Below are positions 10,667 to 22,035 of a stretch of 22,035 bases of DNA, piece after piece. The stretch comes from Bolinopsis microptera (lineage: Eukaryota > Ctenophora > Tentaculata > Lobata > Bolinopsidae), in assembly GCF_026151205.1 (NCBI RefSeq), contig NW_026971891.1, positions 1 to 22,035 on the forward strand, given 5' to 3'. Position numbers and translations under genes: made by a program. Each line of letters opens with the position of its first letter. Positions within the stretch are counted from its first letter, which is position 1. Under the pieces are notes generated by a model. The model was not told where the DNA came from, ran no database searches, and saw nothing but the letters and a program-made list of their open reading frames with translations.

Positions 10667-13600
10667 ATAATACACAAAAAATAACCAAAATAATTAAAAA
10701 CTCCAGTTTGGAGTTCAGATCCCACAACCAACTCAAAAAAAGGCCCCACCAAGCCCAATCAATTACACCCATTGAAACCTCCATCATTCTTATAAAAAAC
10801 CTAAAAAGTTAAGTGGAAAAATCAAGGTAAATTGGTTTATAAAATTATTGAATCTTTAAGCAAACGTTTTGAAAAGAAAAACAACAATCTGACCACCAGA
10901 AAAATTACTTTTCGTCCCCAAACGTTGAAACACTAAATGGCAAATAATTTAAGAAAAGGGCCCCTGGTCTTGGCCTAATTTAAAAAGCCCATATGTGGTA
11001 AACCCCGAACCAGCAATAATGGTATGAACAAAATTTTCCAAAATACCCCACACCACTTGGAACATATGCAAAAAAATTGAACTATGGGGGTTAAATATAC
11101 CAACAGGATTTCATTTTATTTTTTTTCCTAGGACCCCCTTCTCCTCTTTATCCCCTAACTCAACCCCCAATTAAAAGAACAAATTTTAAACCAAGACTCT
11201 AACAAGCCAACTTGGACCCCACTTTCCACAACTGGTGCAGATACACCCAACCAAATTTTGGTTTTTGCTGGAAAAGAAAACTGAAAACAAGAAGCCCAAA
11301 GTTTGCATCTTAAAATAAAGTAAAACTTGAAAATCTGTAAAATTAAAAACAAAAAATAAGGAAGTCTAACTTTGGCCCCCCCCCTGCACAATTTAACCCA
11401 ACAGCCCAAATCGTTTCCACCTACATGTTTGATTTTCCCAAAGACCCCCTGGCCACCGTTTTGTACACGCCGTCCTAGCACGGGTGCCTAATTTGCGATA
11501 AATATGCTCGTGGGAGAACTTCCCGCCTCAAAAACGAAATCAGGGCCACCCCACCAACTATAACACGATAGATTTTAAAGTGGAGAATTTGCACCCATTG
11601 TGTGTTTATCCAAAACGACCCCCAATGGGGGAACCCTATTACTAACCCTGGGGGAAAAACCCCAACTCCCCCTCAAAATACCAAATAAAAAAGTAAAAAA
11701 CTAACTAACAAGTATAGCCAATAATTTAAAACCGTTATTATGAAGTTTTATTTATTTTTAATTCCCAAGAAACAGAAGTCAAAAACCAATATAAATCGTA
11801 AAGTAATGAAACTCCCCTTATTCCCAGCCCATATGGATCTACGTTTAATCAAGTATCCCTAGCCTGGGGTGGTGGTCCACCCCCTCAAAGAAACCTAGCA
11901 AAAAAACGTTTTTCCCTCCATACCAACAAAGATGCGTTAAAACGCCTTACCCTATTTATGGGAATAAGCCCAAACCAAGGGCTATTTTGGGAAACCCGGG
12001 CCCAGAAAGTACTATGGAAAAAACCCCAAGGTGGCCATCGCCGAAGAACCCCAATACAGTTGGACAACAATCCGGCAAAAAAGAGCCTTTTTGCCATGGA
12101 AAAAAAACAACCCTTTACCTAAGAAGCCAATAATTCAATTAACCCGAGAAAAAATTCCAATGTCCCCCAATCCACAAAAACCCGTTACCCATCCAACCAC
12201 ATAATCCCACTATGAAAAACCTTTGTTAAAAAAATACTTGGACAAACTACTGGCAATCCCCAAAAACCTAACCCCCCTCCCCTCTCCTGACAAAGAATTT
12301 TATTCCCCAAAGCTATTTCCAGAGAAACCAGTTAGGCCAAACTAAAATCCGGCCCCCCCCGAACCAACAAAACTAAACATATTCCCCCCCTGATAACACA
12401 AATTGGATTTTGTCCCTTTCTAAGGTAAAAACGAACCACAAATAAAAAAAGTGTAAAAAACGTTTTTTTTTTTTGAAATTTGGAAAATAAAACAATTATT
12501 TCCCCCAAAAAAAATGCCAACCTTCCTAATAATAAAAACAATGTTCCTATGGTCCCCCTGCCCTTCTAGGTCAAAAATTTTTTTTTCCCGACCCTTTCCC
12601 TCCCCCCCAACCTCCAATTTACCAAAAGCCGTTATCAAACAAAATGCCTATGTACTGGGAAATAACCCAGCAAAATTGAACCAACAACCTGGGCGTGTGA
12701 AAAAATTGAAAAGTGGGGGCCCCGCTTACCCCCCTAAAATATCTGGGGGCATTTGATAAAACCCACCTTTAAGGTTAATCCTAAACATCCCAAACCCCCC
12801 TTGGCATACCATTTTTTTAATTACAAAAAGCAAGCGCCTTAATTAACCCTGTTTTTCCCAAAAGCATAAAATCCAGGTTACCTCCACCCCTGGGAAGTTT
12901 AACCCCCCCCCCCCCCCTTGAACGCCGGGTGGTGAAATCCCCCTTATGGAATCCCTAGATTTTGGATCCTAATTTTTAAAATAATTTGAAAATATGACCC
13001 CTTTTAATAATACCTAATATGGGACCACGTATCAATTGAAGGTTTGAGGGATACTTGGTAAAAATTATAAGTGGTGAACCCCTAAAACTGAAATAAATGC
13101 CCACGATGATTTAAAAATGAGTGGGTCCCACACTAATAAAAACTATGAAATAAAATACACTCCCCCTCTAACCCGATGAATAAAATAATCCGGTTTCCAA
13201 ATCCCCCCCATCTAATAAACTTTTTCCACATAACCCGAAATCTTTTTAATTAAATCAGAAAAAACGAATAAATATCGCTTAAAATGCTGGACCCGCATGA
13301 GTTTTGGTAAACCTTTTATGTACCAACACTAATAAAAAAACACGGGACCGAAGATAGATAAGTGAATCACCCCCTTATTTGCCCGTTTTTGAAAACAAAA
13401 AACACACCAAAATATTTTCCCGAATTTCCAATTCCATAGAAAATAAGCCTGTATATAAAAATGATACCATTACCTAAACATATTTTAAGCCGACTTTTTT
13501 TTTTCCTTAAATGGGTAAGCCACCCATTGTAAAACTCCCCCCCCCCCGTCACAAACCACATTTTAAGAAATTTTTAATAGAAAAGGGGATGTTAGTTTTA

Positions 13601-16600
13601 ATAAAACATCACCTGTACCCCAAAGAAAAAATGGCAGCAAATTATTTCCTATCATTATATTTTGTGAGCTGAAAATAAAAATTTGTGTGTATTGGATAAA
13701 ATGGGTTTTCAACATATTTTTTCCATTGTTTAAAAAAGGCAAAAATACAAAAATACCAGAAAGGCAGAAAATAGGTAAATTTATAGGTCCCCCCCCCACA
13801 TAAAATTTGGTATATATCGCAAAAAACCTCAAAATGGGAAATTAGTAAAATATTATATACCCTAACCTTAAAAAACACCCTATAAAACTTAACACTAGGA
13901 ACAAATTTTAACAATATGTTTCCTCAACCCATAACGCCCGGTCCACCAAAATTAAAATTTATTATATGGGCAAAAAGGTGAATAGGTTAAAACATTGGGG
14001 ATTTAATTTTTCAACCAACCTAATCAGGGGAAAAATTTTGTAAAAATTTTTCGTTCCCCCAAAACAACAAAAAAAAATTATAACTTTATTTTATTTTTTT
14101 TTGCCTCCACTGGTAGAAAAATAACCCTAATTTTTAATCGACCCATAGTGATTGTGGTCAAAGGTTAAAAATTAGATACCTAAATTGAGGTGGTAAATGA
14201 TATTTCTCCTTCAAAATAATAGGGGCCCCAAAAAGAAAAAATTTAAAATAATTTTTTCGTCCCCTCCCCCCACATCACCCAATATTTTTGCAAGTAGCTT
14301 TAGAATCGATTTTTTTCTGTATCCTAATAATCAACCCCTGCCCCCCACCTATTCATCGTTTTTTTTTGAATGAAAAAATTTTTATACAGAAAAATACTAG
14401 GACAAACCCCCCCTAGCCCCCCATTTTTTTATCATCACATTGAAAAATTTTATACTGATGGGGGCAGAAAAAAAAGTTAAAATTTCCGTCCCACAAAAAT
14501 TCGGTTTAAAAATTAGGGAATCAAAAACCTCACCCCAATTTGTTACATTATAAAACTGAGTTCTGATTTTGCAGAAAAATAACCTACCAAATAATTCCCT
14601 GGAAAAGAAACAAATCAATTGGAATATTCTAAAATCGGGGTAAACAAGGGTATTCCCACAAAAAATAAAGTGATGTCCCCAAGGAAAAAAATTTTTTAAA
14701 AATTTAAACGTTCCCCACCAATAATGTGTCCAATTTTAAAATTTTAGATACATTTTTCTTTTCCACATCAATCCAGGAATCCCCCCACCCTAATAATAAA
14801 GTTTGATTTTGAAATGGAAAATTCCAGAGCAGTAAGGTGCAATCAAAATTAATAGAAAAAACAACTCCCCCATGCCCTCAATTAGTCAACGACCATTATG
14901 GAAAATTAACACTGTTTTGGGGTAAGGCAAAAAGGGTGAAATTTTTCCGTCACACTTTTTGTCCCGGTAAACTTTATAAAATTAAAAAACTCCCAGTAAA
15001 TTTGGGATTTATAACACTTTGAAGTTATTTTTCCTAATATATGCCTGAAGTAATAACCTAACACTAATCCCCCTGGGGGGAAGATATTGTAAAATTCCTA
15101 AAAATTCACGGCCATGTATTTCCCTTTTATTCTCCTTCCAAAATAAGGGTCAAAGGACAAAATTAAATTTTCATACCCGTTCCACAATCAAAAACCCCCC
15201 AGTGCATTAGTTTTTAGATAGATCTTTTTTCTTTCATATCAACCTTGCCCCCCCCTTTTATTTTAATTAGTTGGGGGTGGACGAATGTTGATATACATCA
15301 ACTGCCCCCCTTAACTTTGGGAAAAATTCAAAGCCCCTTCTATCCCCGATGCCTTCGTCCCCCCTTTAAATATACATACAAGTTTTTTCCCTACCCTGCC
15401 CGCAACTTTTCAAAAACCAAAAACATTTCATAATATATATATGATTACGGCAATTCACCACCAAAAAATTTAAAATTTCCCAATACTAATGTTTACAAGA
15501 AAAATTTTTAAAAAAAACATCATTTTCACCCACCCAATAAGTGCAAAATGTAACATGAGCCCCCCTAACCTTTTTTTTTTTTTTCCAAAAACAACACCCA
15601 AAAAATTTTAAAGGCCAGATTTTGGGTAGAAAGAAACCATCAAATAATGAGTTGAAAAGGTTTTGAGGACAACTCCACAGTATAAAAAAAAAGCAGGTAA
15701 ACGTATTTACTGGAATGGTTGATTTCATGTGACAAAAGTGTTTTTAACGAAAAAAAATTAATTTCCTTTTAAAACCCGTTCCCGATATCCTGACCCCTTT
15801 AAGCTCTAAACTGTTTTTTTGGTTTAAATAATCCATTAATTTGTATATTAGAAAAAAAGGGACCTAAATCTATACTAAATTATTAAAACCAAAAAAAAAG
15901 TGGCTCAGTGGGCGGCAGCTTAATGGTTTTTATTTAACACAGTTCCCCACCCCCCACACACAAAAAAAAAAAGGTGGGAAACAAATTTTTTTTTTACATA
16001 AATAGTGCCCTAAAAAAACAAATAAATTGGGTATAACAATTTTCCACTGAACCGTGTATAAATTTATATGGGGAATAATGGGGTTCCCCACCACGTGGGC
16101 CCTGTAAAAATGGACCCCCCCCCCAACCTTTTTCTTTGAAATAAACAACAACGCAAATTTTTGTTTTGGTATACCAATAATCCTTTTAAAAAAGCTAAAA
16201 CCTTCAACATGATCCGGTTGTCCATTTACGATTTCGTATCATTTTGGTGAAAACGGAAAATTGGTAACAAATCCAAAAACCTGCCCTAATACTACCCAAT
16301 CAACTGTAATCCCCCCCCGTGAAGTCGTCCTCAAATTAACATATAAGAGTTTTTTTTTCTTTTTCCCAGAGTTTTTTCCCGCCCCTTTCCCCCCCCCCAA
16401 AACCAAAAATCAAGGTTAAAAATAATTTATAATTTCGGGCCACTTTCAACCCAGAATAATTTTCAAAATTCACCATCAAATAGTGCATCCAGAATATTAC
16501 AATCTTTTACACCCCCCCAATAGCCACCAATGCTATGTAACAATTTTTGATTCAACTTTTTCAAAACAACCATAAATCCTTAGGGCTTATGAAATTTTAT

Positions 16601-17600
16601 GGATTTTGGCAAAAGACAACCCAAATCAAAAGTTAATAGATGAACAAGGGGTAATTTTTTTGAGGAACTCCTCTACAGTAAGATAAAAAAGACGAGGTCC
16701 CACCCTCGTAAACATGGGAAAGTGGGTTGACAAAGTTTTATAATGAAAATTGGTTTTGCCACCCCCTTCAAAGCCCGTTCGAATCAACAGGCACCCTTTT
16801 TAGGCCCCCTACAATGTTAATCAAAAAATTTGGTTTTTATAAATTTGAACCAAATCGAAAACTATATTTTAGACCCAAAAAAATGCTAAAGTTGGGGGCC
16901 AGTCTATGGTAAACAATGTTCCTTCCCCAACAAAAATGATTTTGGGGAACCCATTTTTTTTACATAATATGCCCTAAAAAGGCACCCCAAATACTTTATT
17001 TTTGAGGCAGTGGCAAATATGGGGAGAATGGGTTTTCCCCAACGGTGGCTAATGTTTCCCAGCAAACTATATGAACAACCCGCACCCCCCCTTAGATTTA
17101 AATAATGAATTAAAATTTAAACCAACTTTATCCCCGTCAAAACCGCCTGTGTTTATTTTATTATTATAAGAAATTTTAAACAACCAAATTCCTTTCCAAA
17201 CTTCATGAACCCGGTTTCCCCCCATTTATATAATAATTCCAACCACCGACCATATATGTTTCCCATGTCCCCCTCCCCCCGCCCCTGTACAACCCCCCAC
17301 AACCCCTGGCCACCCATCAAAATCCTTTAACTCTAAAACCCCAGAACCCCACCAATCCAAGCCCCCCAAGTCGAATTCAAAACTAAGTTTGACCAGCTAC
17401 GTAACAGTTTTTCCCTGGACAACTGGAAAACCTTTTTGGGGCCATGCACAAGCCAATGGCAATGTATGGGTCCTGCAGTGGGGGGTCCTCCTTGTCCTTG
17501 GATCTGTGTTTTTGATCCGTACCCTTTTCTTAAAATTTTTCCATTATGTGTCCACTTAGACTCACCCTAATTAAAATGTTAATCGACACCAACTGGTCCC
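10667..17600. other. Low-quality AT-rich sequence; no supportable gene
   Basis: Homopolymer inflation continues (for example 15 C at 12903-12917), and there is no coding signal on either strand. Open frames such as 11155-11481 minus and 13563-13832 minus read as phenylalanine, lysine and glycine-rich strings. Quality improves gradually from about 17,400. Isolated motif-like words (a tRNA A-box-like TGGCTCAGTGG at 15902, a B-box-like GTTCGAATC near 16,778) are unpaired and not accepted as genes. Confidence 0.65.
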
Positions 17601-18135
17601 AGTTAAGATTTTTTAGCCCATGGGCACAACACTCAAAACGTAACAGTTAAATAGGTTTGACATACTAATTATATTCCTTATAATTAAATATCAAATGAAT
17701 GATTGCAACTGCTAATAAATAAAAATACTTTGTTTTTACTAAAATACTTTGTTTTACTATAACAGCCTTAAATTCAATAGTTGCCTCATTCCCCCTCAAT
17801 GTACATAGTAGGCCGAGCATCAGGTTAATGCCACTGGGGGAGGAAATGGGTGAAATATACGTTTTCTATTGGCTTTACTTGCCAGGCCCAGAAATGCAAG
17901 CACACCCCAGCAGAAATGGGACAAAGGTCCAAAAACTGACCTAGATGATATGAAAATTGCAAATATAATATTATTAAATGCAGATCAACAGAAAGAAAAC
18001 TTCAGATAAGAAAACATGAATATCCATCTATTTTTCCTTTTTGTGTCCTTAAAGTAATCCTGTTTTTTAGTTTGGGCTCTACAAATTAAATTCAGCATGG
18101 TCCATTGTTCATTGATTTAACAATATTTTCTCCCC
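17601..18135. other. Cleaner AT-rich non-coding sequence
   Basis: The long C runs disappear and word complexity returns to that of ordinary intergenic or intronic DNA. Apart from the tandem duplication at 17721-17758, I see no gene, structured RNA or repeat here. Confidence 0.6.
17721..17758 (+). repeat. Short tandem duplication, about 19-bp unit, two copies
   Basis: A unit of the form AAAATACTTTGTTTTACT is present twice in a row. The first copy carries one extra A and one extra T within its runs. This is typical of replication slippage in AT-rich non-coding DNA. Confidence 0.8.
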
Positions 18136-18137
18136 AG

Positions 18138-18289
18138 GACTTACAAGCTAGCCTTAATGGTGATATACATTGAAGAGACTGCTGTCCTTCCAATCTGCAA
18201 TGTCGGGGGCTAAGGGACATGAGAAAGAAAAGACTTTTCAAAATCAGATGAAGAAGGCTCCTCCTCCACGAGCAGGTTCAGCACAGCAA
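18138..18289 (+). CDS. Exon-like open stretch of unknown function (possibly frameshifted)
   Basis: I do not recognise a family. A good splice-acceptor context (pyrimidine-rich TTTTCTCCCCAG ending at 18137) precedes sequence of coding-like composition. One frame reads TYKLALMVIYIEETAVLPIC and stops at 18211-18213. A second frame, opening at ATG 18200 (purine at -3), reads MSGAKGHEKEKTF, then QNQMKKAPPPRAGSAQQ, giving 30 residues that are basic and then proline-rich. Immediately afterwards an 11-T run begins and the frame closes at 18308. The two frames hand over near 18,200-18,213 within a GGGGG run, so a single-base error there could join them into one exon. Alternatively it is a short first exon. 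A weak donor (GCAG then GTTCAG) lies at 18276. It may equally be chance. Confidence 0.3.
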
Positions 18290-18400
18290 TTTTTTTTTTT
18301 CCATTTTTGAAAATCCTTGGACACATCAAAAAATTGTAAAAAAAAAACGAGTTTCAAGATTTTTCAAAATCAACTTTCTTCAAAATTGTAACAAAATGAT
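18290..18400 (-). repeat. Diverged copy of the foldback element's central hairpin
   Basis: On the minus strand, 18305-18371 aligns with the centre of the foldback (1345-1406). It has the same left half (GATTTTGAAAAATCTTG), a T-rich loop containing a TTTTTTGA word, and the same right half (CCAAGGATTTT). It differs by a few substitutions and single-base indels. Similarity may continue weakly on both sides, through the poly-T at 18290-18300 and through CAATTTTGAAGAAAG on the other. The piece is short and AT-rich, so chance must be considered, but both halves and the loop occur in the right order. Confidence 0.45.
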
Positions 18401-19862
18401 TTTAAATTAAGGTGCAAAAAATCATAATAAATAAAAAGGAGTGCAAATCATAGCATAGCTTAAAAATAACAAAAATACAAACATTTCAGATTTTGATGAG
18501 GTCATGGACTCGAAACAAATGGAGTCCAGATCCTGAATTTAGACGACTTTTTCACCCAAAAATAACCACTAACCATCAAAACAACGGGTTTCGGGGTGTA
18601 TTTCATTAACGACTTGCTGAAAGCTTTTTTTGTAAGTTTTATTGCTTTTATTGCAATTGGGGCCCCGTTAATAATCTGTCCACTAAAATTGGACCTTCTT
18701 TAAAATTTTATTCTAAGATGTTTTTTTTTTTCCTGTCCACTTACAAGATTAGAAAATATGATTTGATTGATTCTGATCTATAAAAAATCAAATTTATATA
18801 CTCAAAATTTGTGTATGAATGAGAGCAACATCATTCAATACTAATGGAAGGATAAATAACTATTTTAATCATGAAACCCTATTATAATATAACCTATAGG
18901 TATTTATCATGTCGATTACTGCCACGAGTTACATTACGCTAATTGTATCTTTTTCAGACAATTTGCGTTTGGGGTGTTTTTTTCGTGGTATTTCTGTCCC
19001 CGTGTTTTGTATCAACTATGATGAACTAGGAAAGAAGTGATCCGGATTTAGGGAATGCCTAATTGACTGGAGCGGTTTAAAACAAGGGGAACCATTATCC
19101 CTGTAATATTGGTGTTTTTTTTATCGTTATTTTGAAGTAATTTCATTAAGTTACTAAGTCCCACGTTCCATTCAACCCACTCTTACACAACTTACCTGTT
19201 ATAATCCCCAGGATCATGGTTTTGTTTTTTTTCTGTTGGCGGTTATAGCTATCTTCTATTGGGGCTGGAAGTGTTTCAAATTCCCATCTGGAACAACCAC
19301 AAAATACTTAGAAAAAATAAAACTCTTCTACAAAGATGTCCTTAAGATCAAATGAAGTAAATAGCTTAAAGTTATTAATGATATATATAATAACATTTCA
19401 AAATTACTTTCATTTTACATCTTTCCTCCATTTTACCGACATCAATATTTTCTGGTTTTTTCTTCACCAATTACCATCGCAACAACATTTGAACTGAAAT
19501 GTGGCCCCCTTAAATGTCTTGGTGCCAAGTTTTTTTTAAAAATTTATGTGCTGTGGCAGTGATTGTATTCAAATGGTTTTCTATTTCATAGATATCACAA
19601 AAAATATACAAGTACTCTCTTAAATTGACTAGTTTTTACTTTCCAACGTGCTTTGCACACAACAATCGAAGAGGCTTAAAAACTCAGAATCGATGGGGTA
19701 ACGCATTTCCCCTGCCGTGCATGTTTTTACTGTTTTTTTTACTCCCTAAATGTTCAATAATCAGTCTTCTTAAATGGGAAATTACTGTTCAATACAATAC
19801 CCAGGTCCCACATTTTATGTATATACTATGTAAAAATAATAGTAAAAAATATTTTTTTTCAG
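18401..19862. other. AT-rich non-coding sequence, nothing recognised
   Basis: This is mostly clean sequence with mild homopolymer inflation and a poorer patch around 18,535-18,620. No coding frame with domain-like content, structured RNA or repeat array was found on either strand. Confidence 0.55.
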
Positions 19863-19894
19863 GAAGATATCAGTATAATTTAGATTGGCTGGAG
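19863..19894 (+). other. Possible 32-nt micro-exon
   Basis: An acceptor-like poly-T tract ending in CAG (19862) is followed by 32 nt and a fairly good donor (GGAG then GTACAG at 19895). One frame reads RYQYNLDWLE. The sites are short and the poly-T length is unreliable, so this is only a candidate. Confidence 0.15.
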
Positions 19895-20714
19895 GTACAG
19901 TCCCCCCCAAAAACTTATTGACTCCCAAAAAAGAAGTTCAGTTTGTGTTTACACAAAGAAAAATCTTACTGAAATAAGGTTTATTGTATAATTTGATATA
20001 ATTTTCCATAATTAAATGTTTTATTTGGCTCTAGAGAAATGTTTAATAATAAACAAATTGGCAAGAGTGGTGGCAGACACAATATTATTGTCTGTAAAGC
20101 CAAACAAATCAGTGATTCAAGTTTGTTCCATTACCAATCACACTGAATAATTACTTTCCAAGCAGAAAAACCAAAACCAAGCCAATAAAACCAATAACAA
20201 TAAAAAGGCGTTGTTATTAAGTATGTTACATAATTGTAAGTGTGTAAATTTTACAGATTAAATCAAATCGTAATCCTGCGGACGGGTTGAACTACAAAAA
20301 CTAGCAAATGAATTAACAAAATGTTGCTTCCTTAACTCCTTCGAGTTTTCCACTTTCATTGGACAAGAAGTGGGGTTTTTTCTTTCCAAATTGCCCATGG
20401 CCCCAACTTGGAATTTATTAATCTTACGTGGTCCCTGGGCCCCTTTTCATAGTAAGTCCCAAAAAAAAGATTAGATGATTATTTAATGTTGTTACATTGT
20501 TTCAGAAAATGTATGGCAATTGATATCCTTCCAAACAAAGTTCCTATAACAAGAAACAGAACACACCAGTTTTTTCAACTTGATAAATAAATAATTCCTT
20601 TATTATTAATCATTAGTAATATCCTGATTTAAAATTATCTTATCATGGTTAAGTGACAAATTGTTTTATGTTTACAAAAGTTAATAAGTTAGGTTTTTGA
20701 TCAATAAATTTCAG
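19895..20714. other. AT-rich non-coding sequence
   Basis: No gene was found. A small imperfect hairpin (CAGACA at 20074-20079 with TGTCTG at 20089-20094) is the only local structure I noticed. The sequence upstream of 20714 ends in an AT-rich, acceptor-like context. Confidence 0.5.
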
Positions 20715-20879
20715 AAACAGTTGGAAGTTTTGGACAAAGGTTACAAAAAACGAGAAGTCATAGGAGAAGTTCTAGCGGAACGTTTTACTAAAATACATCT
20801 CAGTGATCTTGGCCGTTTCTTTAACTTCCTTCCATGCCTTTTTCATCTTCGTTCCTGGCAGTTCATTTGCTTCCCACCT
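20715..20879 (+). CDS. Exon-like open stretch, unknown protein
   Basis: I do not recognise a family. A splice-acceptor-like context (AATAAATTTCAG ending at 20714) opens directly into 55 sense codons in phase 0, closed by TAG at 20880. The first 33 codons (KQLEVLDKGYKKREV, then IGEVLAERFTKIHLSDLG) look like real protein: charged, helix-forming and slightly amphipathic, with balanced codon use. The remaining 22 (FFNFLPCLFHLRSW onward) are pyrimidine-rich and look more like the tail of an intron, so the true exon could end near 20,815, although no strong GT donor is visible there. No upstream or downstream partner exon could be linked. Confidence 0.35.
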
Positions 20880-20882
20880 TAG

Positions 20883-22035
20883 TCCCACTAACGCCTGAGT
20901 AGAACAAATCTTTATTTTGGTTCTAATTATGTTTGAAAATAAACTGCGAGTACATCACATGAAGAACCAAAACATGCTCGGTCCCGCCAAGATTTGTCTC
21001 AAAAACTACGACGCATTGCAAGATTTTGTATATAAAATTCCTCTTTTTTTCAAAACTAAGTTTGATATCCCCGCGCGCGCGCGCGCTCCAACTGTGAACC
21101 AAAACAACTCTTGTTAACTTTTTGTTATTTCCTATTTAAACTCATATTTAAAATATCACTCCCAGGTACTCAAGTAAAATTAATAAATTGATTATGATAT
21201 AACCTAACTACTGACCATATTTGATCATTCCCCCCATTAGGGTATTAACTAAATTTGTAACCCTAAATTTTGCCCACACGAAGATCCTAAAAAACCGTTT
21301 CCGTAAAACCCCTATCAAATGAAAATTGAGTTTTTGGACAGGGTTGTCCAGTAATTGATTAAGTAACACTTCACACAGGGCCGCAGTTTTCGTAAAAAAA
21401 AGCGGCCCCAAAAAACATTGGATCTAACACTAACGCTCTGAAACAGGAAAAATAAGAAAAGGTGATGCTGTATCGTCCCTTTTTCCTTGTGAAAACACTT
21501 TGTGGGCGAACTCATTTTTGTCAAACAAATTTCCTCATCAACCCTTGAATAGTAACTAACCTGTGAAATATTTTTTAAAAAATTCCGGGTTTATAAAATG
21601 CATTTCTCAGCTCCGGCCTTCCCCTGTTATTAAACCCTCTTTTTTTTAAAATTTCTTTCCATCCACGACGCGCGCCTCTGTAAATTTAATTTTTTAAACC
21701 GATATTTATAATAAACTCTACTTATGTAAAAAACCATTAATTTCTTGCGCGGAAATTTTATTTTCGCGATATTTTATTCCTATTATTTTCTTCAACTGTA
21801 ATTTTATAAATTAAAGAAAAAAAATTAGAAAAGTAATTTTGTAATAAAATTAGCCATACAATTTTAATTTTTCCGTCAAGCATTAATATAATAAAGTCCC
21901 AAACTAAAAATGATAAAGCATACATACAAAGCGAGATTTAACAGATGCCTAATAAAACACAAACGTACGAATGAACAGTCTTTTTGTATCATTCAATGGA
22001 TTTTTCGGGCTGGGCCTAAATTTTTAAAAATTTTT
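20883..22035. other. AT-rich non-coding sequence to the window end
   Basis: The open frame 20917-21117 runs straight through a CG-repeat and has no family resemblance. The minus-strand frames 21208-21411 and 21315-21524 overlap each other and look like chance. The last bases form a simple AT palindrome. No gene is supported. Confidence 0.5.
21072..21086 (+). repeat. Alternating CG run, 15 nt
   Basis: An uninterrupted CGCGCG alternation lies inside strongly AT-rich sequence. Alternating CG is the classical Z-DNA-prone sequence. Seven CpG steps in a row in animal DNA suggest an unmethylated or recently arisen microsatellite. Confidence 0.85.

Noticed and set aside
15902-15912. tRNA A-box-like word TGGCTCAGTGG
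   Set aside because: The sequence about 50 nt downstream is a C run with no B box, and no cloverleaf can be drawn; the setting is low-quality.
16770-16790. B-box-like word GTTCGAATC
   Set aside because: No matching A box 40-60 nt upstream and no acceptor stem; chance match.
1640-17600. CRISPR array or other regular spacer-repeat structure
   Set aside because: No evenly spaced direct repeat of 20 or more bases was seen; repeated C runs are irregular and the DNA is eukaryotic in character.
19625-19921. 98-codon plus-strand open frame
   Set aside because: Starts at TTG, F/L/K-rich translation with poly-T tracts, no domain; only the short 3' micro-exon candidate was kept.
20917-21117. 66-codon plus-strand open frame
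   Set aside because: Starts at a non-ATG codon, runs through the CG repeat and has no recognisable family.

Overview
The window looks like eukaryotic, AT-rich invertebrate DNA, but most of it is not trustworthy sequence. There is no bacterial gene organisation and no long intact gene. The only recognisable gene is a broken reverse-transcriptase retroelement at the left edge. From memory, its family is common in marine invertebrates such as cnidarians, sponges and molluscs, so I infer a metazoan host. No species can be named.

Layout. 1-1010: a decayed retroelement reading frame (+ strand), with two in-frame stops and two frameshifts. It ends just after reverse-transcriptase motif A. 1011-1113: a short spacer with a perfect 9-bp hairpin. 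1114-1637: a near-perfect foldback (arms of about 250 bp, 20-nt loop, 11 substitutions and no indels), resembling a palindromic MITE. 1638 to about 17,600: sequence of very poor quality, full of inflated C, A and T runs, with only spurious ORFs. About 17,600-22,035: steadily cleaner AT-rich non-coding DNA. It holds a few weak exon-like open stretches, a diverged relative of the foldback centre (18,290-18,400), a short tandem duplication and a CG-alternating run.

Main result. The bad sequence just right of the foldback is not random. Several anchors read as a corrupted reverse complement of the retroelement on the left, in collinear order around the foldback axis near 1375. I therefore read the window as one arm of a large inverted duplication, or a hairpin-primed fold-back artefact, whose second arm was read at very low accuracy. 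The rest of that arm (about 2,650-17,600) would mirror DNA lying left of this window, which I cannot see. I find no convincing new biological system. The palindrome and its mirror are the point most worth checking.
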